Shown here: piece by piece, positions 1 to 5,550 of the stretch
Position numbering within the stretch: position 1 is the stretch's first letter
Layout: each line of letters begins with the position of its first letter
DNA from: CAITSH01 sp964385505
Lineage (GTDB): Bacteria > Pseudomonadota > Gammaproteobacteria > Burkholderiales > SG8-39
DNA: 11,968 nt
Direction of reading: 5' to 3'
NCBI GenBank assembly: GCA_964385505.1
Contig: CAYLPI010000116.1
Location: 1 to 11,968 of the forward strand
The notes under the pieces: model-generated
Seen by the model: the letters and a program-made list of their open reading frames with translations, nothing else
Databases searched by the model: none
What the model was told of the DNA's origin: nothing
Position numbers and translations under genes: made by a program

Positions 1-1
1 A

Positions 2-1174
2 ATGATGGCCGGCTTCGACCGCTACTACCAGATCACCAAGTGCTTCCGTGACGAAGACCTGCGCGCCGACCGCCAGCCCGAGTTCACGCAAATCGACGTC
101 GAGACCTCCTTCCTCGGCGAGCAGGAAATCCGCGACCTGATGGAAGGCATGATCCGCACGGTGTTCAAGGAGTCGATCAACGTCGAGCTGCCCAACCCGA
201 TTCCGGTGATGAAGTTCGCCGACGCGATGCGCCTGTACGGTTCGGACAAGCCCGACCTGCGTGTGCCGCTCACCTTCACCGAACTGACCGATGCGATGAA
301 AGAAGTCGCGTTCAAGGTGTTCAGCGGTCCGGCCAATGCCGCCGGCGGCCGCGTCGCCGCGCTGTGCATCCCCGGCGGCGCGACCATTTCGCGCAGCGAA
401 ATAGACGCCTATACCGAGTTCGTCAAGATTTACGGCGCCAGGGGCCTTGCCTACATCAAGGTCAACGACGTCACGCAGTTGAACGACACCGGCCTGCAGT
501 CGCCCATCGTCAAGAACCTGTCCGAGGCGGCGCTGCGCGCCACGCTCGAGCGCACCGGCGCGAAAAACGGCGACATTATTTTCTTCGGCGCCGACCGCGA
601 AAAAGTCGTCAACGATGCGCTCGGCGCGCTGCGCGCCAAAATCGGCCATGAACGCGGTCTTGCCTCCAAGGAATGGAAGCCGCTGTGGGTGGTCGATTTT
701 CCGATGTTCGAGTACGACGAAGACGCCAAGACCTGGGCGGCGCGCCACCATCCCTTCACCGCGCCCAAGGACGGCCACGAGGATTACCTCGCCAATGATC
801 AGGGCAAGGCCATCGCCAAGGCCTACGACCTGGTGCTCAACGGCTGGGAGCTGGGCGGCGGCTCGGTGCGTATCCACCGCCAGGAAGTGCAGGCCAAGGT
901 GTTTGACGCGCTCAATATCACGCCCGAAGACCAGCAAAAGAAATTCGGCTTCCTGCTCAACGCGCTGCAGTACGGCGCGCCGCCCCACGGCGGCATCGCC
1001 TTCGGCCTCGACCGCCTCGTCACCATGATGTGCGGCGCCGAATCAATCCGTGAAGTCATCGCCTTCCCCAAGACGCAGCGCGGGCAGGATCTGCTGGTGC
1101 ATGCGCCCACGGCGGTGCCGGACAAGCAGTTGCGCGAGTTGCATATCCGGCTGCGCAACGTCGAGAAAAACTGA
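2..1174 (+). CDS. aspS: aspartyl-tRNA synthetase, C-terminal 390 residues (5' end outside window)
   Basis: Class II aminoacyl-tRNA synthetase that charges tRNA-Asp with aspartate in the cytoplasm. The frame is open at the left edge, so roughly the first 200 residues of a protein usually near 590-600 are missing: the OB-fold anticodon-binding domain and class II motif 1. Visible are motif 2 (CFRDED, about residues 14-19 of this fragment, followed by RQPEFTQ), the bacterial-type GAD insertion (about residues 90-215), and motif 3 (GGIAFGLDRL, residues 330-339, with the ATP-binding arginine at 338). The C-terminal AFPKTQRGQDLL and KQLRELHIRLR blocks resemble betaproteobacterial AspRS. The leading ATG-ATG is an internal Met-Met, not a start. 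The ribonuclease gene follows after 18 bases and could be read through from the aspS promoter. Family assignment is essentially certain; whether the enzyme is discriminating cannot be judged without the N-terminal domain. Confidence 0.97.
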   Translation: MMAGFDRYYQITKCFRDEDLRADRQPEFTQIDVETSFLGEQEIRDLMEGMIRTVFKESINVELPNPIPVMKFADAMRLYGSDKPDLRVPLTFTELTDAMKEVAFKVFSGPANAAGGRVAALCIPGGATISRSEIDAYTEFVKIYGARGLAYIKVNDVTQLNDTGLQSPIVKNLSEAALRATLERTGAKNGDIIFFGADREKVVNDALGALRAKIGHERGLASKEWKPLWVVDFPMFEYDEDAKTWAARHHPFTAPKDGHEDYLANDQGKAIAKAYDLVLNGWELGGGSVRIHRQEVQAKVFDALNITPEDQQKKFGFLLNALQYGAPPHGGIAFGLDRLVTMMCGAESIREVIAFPKTQRGQDLLVHAPTAVPDKQLRELHIRLRNVEKN

Positions 1175-1192
1175 GCGCGGACGGCAACGCAG

Positions 1193-1537
1193 ATGAAACG
1201 CTTCCTCGTCGGCTTGTTGGCATCGTTTGTTCTCGTCACCGCGGCGGCGGCGCGCGGCCCGGTTGGCGATGCCCATGTTGCCGACCTGCCCAAAGAGGCA
1301 CGTGAAACCCTCGCGCTGATCAAAAAGGGCGGCCCCTACCCGTACAAGCAGGATGACAGCGTGTTCGGCAACCGTGAGCGCCTGCTGCCGCAGATGGAAC
1401 GTGGTGCCTATCGCGAGTACACGGTAAAGACGCCGGGCTCGCGTAACCGTGGCGCACGGCGCATTGTCGTTGCAAAGGGTGTGACGTTCTACTACACCGG
1501 CGACCACTACAACTCTTTTCAAAAAATCCGGGAATAA
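1193..1537 (+). CDS. secreted guanyl-specific ribonuclease (barnase / RNase Sa family)
   Basis: Small endoribonuclease of the microbial N1/T1 superfamily, which cleaves RNA 3' of guanosine. The 114-residue product starts with a signal peptide (MKR, hydrophobic LVGLLASFVLV, then AAAA with likely cleavage near residue 20). The mature domain of about 94 residues has the family landmarks in order: GGPYPY (46-51), FGNRERLLP (58-66), YREYTVKTPG (73-82) with the putative catalytic base Glu75, RGARRIV (86-92) with Arg86 and Arg90 as phosphate-binding arginines, and YTGDHYNSF (101-109) with the catalytic acid His105. All catalytic positions are intact. The C-terminal half resembles Streptomyces RNase Sa closely, but there are no cysteines, so the RNase Sa disulfide is absent. 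The barstar gene begins 2 bases after the stop, giving a classic nuclease-inhibitor pair. No export-system fusion or delivery domain is present. Whether it acts in nutrient scavenging or in competition is not shown. Confidence 0.93.
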   Translation: MKRFLVGLLASFVLVTAAAARGPVGDAHVADLPKEARETLALIKKGGPYPYKQDDSVFGNRERLLPQMERGAYREYTVKTPGSRNRGARRIVVAKGVTFYYTGDHYNSFQKIRE

Positions 1538-1539
1538 GC

Positions 1540-1980
1540 ATGAGCACTCTCAAGGCATTGCTTGCAGACAAGTCGCGCGCCGGCGTTTTTCAGGTCGGTC
1601 CCGGCACGCAGTCGCTCGAGGCCGCGGCGAAGGAAGCCGGGCTCGCCGTGTGGCGTGTGGACATCGGCCACGTGCACGACAAAAAGGGCTTCACCGCCCT
1701 CGTCGCCAAGGCGATGAATTTCCCCGAATGGTTCGGCGGCAACTGGGACGCCTTCGAGGACTGCCTTACCGACCTCGCCTGGAGCGAAGGGCCGGGCTAT
1801 GTGCTGCTCCTCGAGCACAGCAAGCATTTTGGGGCCGGCCACCGGCACGAGTTTGATACGGCAATGGAAGTGCTCGACGGTGCCGCCACCTGGTGGCAGC
1901 AGCAAGGCAAACCCTTCTGGGCGCTGGTCAGCGGTCCCGAGGGCTGGGATGCCGGCCTGCCGCCGCTGCCGCCGGCCTGA
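1540..1980 (+). CDS. barstar family ribonuclease inhibitor
   Basis: Cytoplasmic immunity protein expected to block the upstream guanyl-specific RNase before it is exported. The diagnostic block is NFPEWFGGNWDAFEDCLTDL (residues 60-79), which aligns with the barnase-binding helix of barstar. By this alignment Asp70 and Asp74 match barstar Asp35 and Asp39, and Asp39 is the residue that occupies the barnase active site. No signal peptide is present, as expected for an inhibitor that stays inside. At 146 residues it is clearly longer than the roughly 90-residue Bacillus barstar: about 30-35 extra residues precede the first barstar strand, and a Pro-rich tail (GLPPLPPA) follows the domain. The start follows the RNase stop after 2 bases with GGGAA upstream as a modest ribosome-binding site, so translation is probably coupled, keeping inhibitor and toxin in proportion. 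Confidence 0.92.
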   Translation: MSTLKALLADKSRAGVFQVGPGTQSLEAAAKEAGLAVWRVDIGHVHDKKGFTALVAKAMNFPEWFGGNWDAFEDCLTDLAWSEGPGYVLLLEHSKHFGAGHRHEFDTAMEVLDGAATWWQQQGKPFWALVSGPEGWDAGLPPLPPA

Positions 1981-2074
1981 AACGCGCCCGGTACACGACA
2001 CAACACGCTGCACAATACGCTGGAAAGCCGCGCCAGGCGGGCATTTCCAGCCGATGCGGCTGATCAACGACCAG

Positions 2075-2524
2075 ATGCAGCAATACAAGATTCCGCGCTC
2101 CGTGCTGGTGGTCATACACACGCCGGACCTGCAGGTTTTGCTGATCGAGCGCGCGGCGTCGCCCGGATTCTGGCAATCGGTGACCGGCAGCCTGGACCAT
2201 GAAGACGAGTTGCTGCACGAGACCGCAATGCGCGAAGTGTTCGAGGAGACAGGTATCGATGCCGCGCAGCACCGGCTTACGGACTGGGGCATCGAAAACC
2301 GCTACGAAATTTTCACGCGCTGGCGCAACCGCTATGCGCCCGGCGTGACGCACAACACCGAGCATGTGTTCGGCCTGAGACTGTCCGAACCGGTGACGGT
2401 GAGACTTGCGCCGGGCGAGCATGTCGCGCAAGTCTGGCTGCCCTGGCGCGAGGCCGCGGCGAAATGCTTTTCCGATAGCAACCGCGATGCCATTCTGCTG
2501 TTGCCGGAGGCTCCACCCGGCTAG
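2075..2524 (+). CDS. nudB: dihydroneopterin triphosphate pyrophosphatase (Nudix hydrolase NudB)
   Basis: Nudix hydrolase that removes pyrophosphate from dihydroneopterin triphosphate, the second step of folate synthesis. The chosen start gives MQQYKIPRSVLVVIHT and 149 residues, matching the NudB length of about 150; an in-frame ATG at 2054 would add seven residues, and neither has a strong ribosome-binding site. FWQSVTGS is the NudB-specific lead into the Nudix box. The box itself (GSLDHEDELLHETAMREVFEETGI region) has the metal-binding REVxEETG core, but one more residue between the first Gly and RE than the canonical GX5EX7RE spacing, a variant I recall from betaproteobacterial NudB. RYAPGVTHNTEHVFGL is a second NudB hallmark. 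The gene lies 94 bases after barstar and ends 35 bases before the lipoprotein gene. Assignment to NudB rather than a generic Nudix enzyme rests on these two extra blocks. Confidence 0.9.
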   Translation: MQQYKIPRSVLVVIHTPDLQVLLIERAASPGFWQSVTGSLDHEDELLHETAMREVFEETGIDAAQHRLTDWGIENRYEIFTRWRNRYAPGVTHNTEHVFGLRLSEPVTVRLAPGEHVAQVWLPWREAAAKCFSDSNRDAILLLPEAPPG

Positions 2525-2526
2525 CG

Positions 2527-2553
2527 TTGCGGCAGGCCGGCAGGGACTAGAAT
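2527..2553 (+). promoter_or_regulatory. putative sigma-70 promoter for the PLD lipoprotein gene
   Basis: A TAGAAT hexamer at 2548-2553 differs from the -10 consensus by one base. A TTGCGG hexamer at 2527-2532 is a partial -35 match, with a short 15-base spacer. If this is the promoter, transcription would begin at about 2560, the A of the ATG, so the mRNA would have little or no leader. That agrees with the absence of a Shine-Dalgarno sequence before this start. Seen by eye only. Confidence 0.35.
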
Positions 2554-2559
2554 AACGGC

Positions 2560-2958
2560 ATGTTGCAAACACTTAAGAAATCACGGTTTGCCCCCTGGGT
2601 GCTGGCGGCACTGCTGTTTGCGGCGGCGCTGGGCGGTTGCGCCACGCTGCGAAGCGACTACCAGGGCGCGCCGTCCCACGCCTTTGACCGGCCCGGCGAC
2701 ACCACCCTGGGCCGCGCCTACGCCGGCGCGCAGGCGCAAAACCCCGGACTGTCCGGTTTTCGCCTGCTCAACAACGGCATCAGCGCCTTGCTGACCCGCG
2801 CCGCGCTGGCCGACCTCGCAGAGCGCAGCATCGACGTGCAGTACTACATTTTTGACGCCGACGAAGTGGGCCTGTTCCTGATGCAGCGCCTGATTGCGGC
2901 GGCCGGCCGCGGCGTGCGGGTGCGCATCATCGTCGATGACTTATCTGATCGGTTTTGA
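2560..2958 (+). CDS. phospholipase D family lipoprotein, N-terminal part (frameshifted)
   Basis: The 132-residue N-terminal fragment of a phospholipase D-superfamily protein of the cardiolipin synthase C (YmdC)/PLD-lipoprotein type. It begins with a basic MLQTLKKSR segment, a hydrophobic stretch (residues 12-24) and a lipobox ending ALGGC with Cys27 as the expected lipidated residue, so the protein should be membrane-anchored on the outside of the inner membrane or in the outer membrane. The first PLD-fold strands follow: GFRLLNNG, SIDVQYYIF (about residues 89-97) and GVRVRIIVDD (about 117-127). Right after VDD the frame runs into LSDRF and a TGA at 2956-2958. Homology resumes in the +1 frame (next entry). 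Taken together, 2560-4156 would encode about 530 residues, the usual size of the family. Either a disrupted gene, a sequencing indel, or a recoded gene. Confidence 0.8.
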   Translation: MLQTLKKSRFAPWVLAALLFAAALGGCATLRSDYQGAPSHAFDRPGDTTLGRAYAGAQAQNPGLSGFRLLNNGISALLTRAALADLAERSIDVQYYIFDADEVGLFLMQRLIAAAGRGVRVRIIVDDLSDRF

Positions 2959-2959
2959 C
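2936..2959 (+). other. frameshift junction with TTTTGAC sequence at the in-frame stop
   Basis: Upstream frame: GAT GAC TTA TCT GAT CGG TTT TGA C. Downstream frame: TAT CTG ATC GGT TTT GAC GAC. A +1 shift anywhere in 2941-2956 joins the two halves. A two-base deletion just after GAC would explain it, since restoring two bases gives six residues between the two Asp pairs and keeps the Gly-Phe-Asp-Asp that matches the Gly-x-Asp of relatives. The stop context TTT TGA C also looks like the prfB +1 recoding site (CTT TGA C), because tRNA-Phe could re-pair with TTT after slipping. However, no Shine-Dalgarno-like stimulator lies just upstream. Confidence 0.7.
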
Positions 2960-4156
2960 GACGCCACGCTGGCGCGCATCGACGCCCATCCGAACATCGA
3001 AATCCGCGTGTTCAATCCCTATCCGGATCGCGCGCGCTGGTCGCGTCCCTTGCAAATGCTGTTTCGCCTCGGCACCCTCGGCAACCGCATGCACAACAAG
3101 CTCTTTGCCGTCGACGGGCAGGCTGCGGTCATGGGCGGCCGCAACCTCAGCAACCATTACTTTGAGGGCGAATCGGAAACCAATTTTCGCGACATGGACG
3201 TACTTGCCTCGGGGTCAGTCGTGGCCGAGCTCTCGCGCCAGTACGACACTTACTGGAACGACCCCATTGTCGTGCCGGTGGCGGCGTTCGGCGCCAGCGC
3301 CGGTGAGGGCAGCGCGGCAAAGGCGGTCGGGGAGATGGCGGCCGCGGCGCGGGGCAACGACTTCGGCTCGCAGGCGGAATACCAGCGGCACAAGGCCGAG
3401 TATGAGCGTCGTGTTCTTGCCGGCGGGGCGGAGCTGGTGTGGGCGCCGGTGCGGCCGGTGACCGAGCCGCCGGTGCGCCAGTTGCCCGGTGCGGCCAAGC
3501 CCTCGGCCGAGGTGGCGCGCGCCCTCGCCATCGAACGACAGCGCACCCGGCGCGAATACACCATGGAGACGGCGTACTTCGTTCCGGGCGAGCGTGGTGT
3601 CGAGGTGTTGTCAGAGCTGAAGGCGCGCGGCGTGCGCGTGCGCATCCTGACCAACTCGCTGTCCTCCACCGATGTGCCGGCGGTGCATTCGGGGTATTCG
3701 CGTTACCGCGAGGCCCTGCTCGCCGCGGGCGTCGAGCTGCACGAGTATCGGGTCGATTCGCCGCGGCCGATTCCCTCGACCCGGCTGTTGCGCACCGGGC
3801 GCTCGGATTCCGCGCTGCATGCAAAAGTGCTGGTGCACGACCGTCGCATGGTCTGGATAGGCACCGCCAATTTCGATCCGCGCTCGCGCCGCATTAACAC
3901 TGAAACCGGCCTCCTCATCGACAGCGAGGCCCTCGCCGCGCGCATGCTCACCAGCGTGGAGCGCGATTTCGCGCCGGCGCAGAGCTGGCGCCTGGAGCTC
4001 GAGACCGATGCACAGTCCGGCGCGCGCCATATCGTCTGGGTTGGAGAGCGCGACGGCAAGCCGCTGCGTCTGGCGCGCGAACCGGAGGCCGGACTGTTGC
4101 GTCAGCTTCGCGTGCTGTTCTACTCGCTGCTGCCCGGCCTGGAGGAACTGCTCTAG
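2936..4156 (+). CDS. phospholipase D family / cardiolipin synthase-like protein, C-terminal part carrying both HKD motifs
   Basis: Continuation of the preceding lipoprotein in the +1 frame. Both catalytic HKD signatures are here: HNKLFAVD (His codon at 3092) followed by GGRN, and HAKVLVHD (His codon at 3818) followed by GTANFDPRS. In this superfamily the two histidines together form the active site, with a phospho-histidine intermediate; in ClsC-type enzymes the reaction is phosphatidyl transfer to make cardiolipin. Other family blocks are HPNIEIRVFNP just after the junction, ETAYFVPG, GVRVRILTNSL and RRINTETGLLIDS. The ATG at 2936 (MTYLIGFDD) lies in this frame, 20 bases before the upstream stop, and could allow reinitiation, though without a clear ribosome-binding site; the frame itself is open from further upstream. 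Reading the true polypeptide as one ~530-residue protein is the simplest view. It converges on the minus-strand operon with a 17-base gap. Substrate is inferred from family only. Confidence 0.8.
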   Translation: MTYLIGFDDATLARIDAHPNIEIRVFNPYPDRARWSRPLQMLFRLGTLGNRMHNKLFAVDGQAAVMGGRNLSNHYFEGESETNFRDMDVLASGSVVAELSRQYDTYWNDPIVVPVAAFGASAGEGSAAKAVGEMAAAARGNDFGSQAEYQRHKAEYERRVLAGGAELVWAPVRPVTEPPVRQLPGAAKPSAEVARALAIERQRTRREYTMETAYFVPGERGVEVLSELKARGVRVRILTNSLSSTDVPAVHSGYSRYREALLAAGVELHEYRVDSPRPIPSTRLLRTGRSDSALHAKVLVHDRRMVWIGTANFDPRSRRINTETGLLIDSEALAARMLTSVERDFAPAQSWRLELETDAQSGARHIVWVGERDGKPLRLAREPEAGLLRQLRVLFYSLLPGLEELL

Positions 4157-4173
4157 CCGGCGCGATCGACGGC

Positions 4174-4977
4174 CTACTGGTTTTCGATGAAGGTCTTGAT
4201 GCCGGTGTAGATCGAGATGCCGGCGGTGATCACCGGCGTCAGCGTGGCGACGAGCTTGGTGATTCGCGCGGTCATTTTCTGGATGCCCAGTTGGCCGTCG
4301 GCATCGGTGGTGAGCAGTTGCACCAGGAACACAACGAGGCGGCCGGGCTGGCGCTTGCCCTGGATACGATGGTAACGCCAGCGCCCGACCAGCATGCCGG
4401 TGACAAAGGCAAAGGCGATACTTGCGGCAAACTCCATCATCTCGCGCGTTTCGCGCAGGTCCTGCGGCAGCACCGGTGTTTTGTCGGTCGCGCCGGTGAT
4501 CGCGCTCATGCCCAGAACGGTGATGGCCGCGATCACCGCTGCGAGAAAGGCGGCGGTGAAAAAACGCCGCGGGTGCCAGACAAACAGCGCAAAGCCGAAG
4601 GGCAGCGGTATCAGCAGCGTGGCAATGCGCAGGTACAGCGGCTTCAGGTCGTACATGATGACGATGACAAAGTGCGCCGCCAGCAACAACAGCATGGGCA
4701 GCAGCAGCGCGATCAGCGTGCTCGTGAGAAAACTGCGCGGACTCGAGGGCGCCAGCGGTCTTGGTGTCACCGGTCCGGCGGCGCTCAGGCCGGCCAGTTC
4801 CGCCTCCAGCGTGGCGATGCGCGCTTCGAGCGCCTTTACCGCGGGCGTGTCCTTCCCCGCCTCTTCCAGCAGCGCTATTTTTTCGAGTAGCGGCTTGAAC
4901 AGGTAGAGGTCGCGGGTGCACACCGGGCAGACCAGCGCGGCGTCGCTGATGGCCGACGTGCAATAGGGGCACTTCAT
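4174..4977 (-). CDS. zinc-ribbon, coiled-coil membrane protein of unknown function
   Basis: I do not recognise a named family. From the ATG at 4977 the product is 267 residues; an in-frame GTG at 5019 would add 14 residues, and neither start has a strong ribosome-binding site. I prefer 4977 because MKCPYC puts the metal site at the N-terminus, as is common in such proteins. Visible parts: a zinc ribbon with Cys3-x2-Cys6 and Cys17-x2-Cys20; an amphipathic stretch at about 29-65 rich in Leu/Glu/Ala (LEKIALLEEA, LEARIATLEAEL), probably coiled coil; a Pro-rich linker; then four likely membrane segments at about 83-107, 114-134, 139-160 and 183-198; and a roughly 70-residue soluble tail. The zinc ribbon is presumably cytoplasmic. 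It is the last gene of the probable CHAT operon, close behind the Ig-like gene. A partner or sensor role in that operon is possible but is inference only. Confidence 0.75.
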   Translation of the reverse strand: MKCPYCTSAISDAALVCPVCTRDLYLFKPLLEKIALLEEAGKDTPAVKALEARIATLEAELAGLSAAGPVTPRPLAPSSPRSFLTSTLIALLLPMLLLLAAHFVIVIMYDLKPLYLRIATLLIPLPFGFALFVWHPRRFFTAAFLAAVIAAITVLGMSAITGATDKTPVLPQDLRETREMMEFAASIAFAFVTGMLVGRWRYHRIQGKRQPGRLVVFLVQLLTTDADGQLGIQKMTARITKLVATLTPVITAGISIYTGIKTFIENQ

Positions 4978-5041
4978 CGATGACACTTCATGCGGGGCGC
5001 TTGATTGCGGCTGCTTCACTGCGCATACGTCATTCGGCGTG

Positions 5042-5482
5042 CTATTTCACCACGTTGACGGTCATCACCGAACTGGTGGAGCGGCCCTCGCTGTCCTTGA
5101 CGGTGAAGCGGATCGGATGTTCACCCGGCGGCAATTCGGCCTTCGCGAAATCGATACCCTCGTCCTTGATGCCGCCCTTGACGCGATCGGTGAGGTCCAC
5201 CAGCGGCGTTTTCATGTAATGCACCTTGATGCTCGACGCGTCGATCCTGGCGCCGCCGCGCGGCTCGAATCCGACCTTGAGGTCGAACGGCGACGTCACC
5301 GTCTTTACCGCCGGATCGGGCGAGACCAGCTTTATGCCCGGGCCGCGGGTGACGCCGCGCGTGGCGATGCCGGGTGCGTTGGGCAGTTTCGCCTCTTCAT
5401 CGGTCACCAGAGGCCCGGCCTGGGCGGTCACGCTGGCGAGCAGCAGGGATGCGGTGGCAAACAGGGTTGGGGAAAATTTCAT
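5042..5482 (-). CDS. exported small protein with probable Ig-like (beta-sandwich) fold
   Basis: 146-residue protein of unknown function. The N-terminus is a clear Sec signal peptide: MKF, hydrophobic LFATASLLLASV, and AQA before Gly23, giving a mature protein of about 124 residues in the periplasm or outside. After a short polar linker, the mature part alternates hydrophobic strands with turns in the way of bacterial Ig/cadherin-like domains: FDLKVGFEPRGGARID, IKVHYMKTPLVDLT, ELPPGEHPIRFTVKDSEGRS and SVMTVNVVK. The PPGEHPIRFTVKD..G block closely resembles the last strands of such domains. There are no cysteines and no catalytic motif, so a binding or structural role is likelier than enzymatic activity. 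It is encoded 60 bases downstream of the CHAT gene and 22-64 bases before the zinc-ribbon gene, depending on that start. The fold call is by pattern, not by search. Confidence 0.78.
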   Translation of the reverse strand: MKFSPTLFATASLLLASVTAQAGPLVTDEEAKLPNAPGIATRGVTRGPGIKLVSPDPAVKTVTSPFDLKVGFEPRGGARIDASSIKVHYMKTPLVDLTDRVKGGIKDEGIDFAKAELPPGEHPIRFTVKDSEGRSTSSVMTVNVVK

Positions 5483-5503
5483 AACGGGGCGTCCGTGGGG
5501 TTG

Positions 5504-5527
5504 GGTTGCAGACTTGGTTGCAGGCTC
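5504..5527. repeat. imperfect 12-base direct repeat between CHAT and Ig-like genes
   Basis: GGTTGCAGACTT at 5504-5515 is followed directly by GGTTGCAGGCTC at 5516-5527 (10 of 12 identical). It lies in the 60-base spacer of the operon and has no obvious coding role. Confidence 0.5.
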
Positions 5528-5538
5528 GAAGTGCGACA

Positions 5539-5550
5539 GCGATTAATCGC
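5539..5550. other. perfect 12-base palindrome across the CHAT stop codon
   Basis: GCGATTAATCGC is its own reverse complement and contains the TAA stop of the CHAT gene (positions 5543-5545). With no loop it is not a terminator; it may be a small protein-binding site or chance. Confidence 0.4.

Noticed and set aside
1193..1980. RNase/barstar pair as a type II toxin-antitoxin module
   Set aside because: The nuclease has a Sec signal peptide and the inhibitor is barstar-like and follows the nuclease; this is the secreted-nuclease/immunity arrangement rather than an intracellular toxin-antitoxin system.
4157..4173. GCCG...CGGC hairpin between the convergent PLD and zinc-ribbon genes
   Set aside because: Four-base stem in GC-rich DNA with no T-tract; indistinguishable from background.
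3611..4972. Minus-strand open frame of 453 codons across the PLD and zinc-ribbon genes
   Set aside because: His/Arg/Ala-rich product with no recognisable domain, overlapping two genes that each have clear protein features; a GC-driven shadow.
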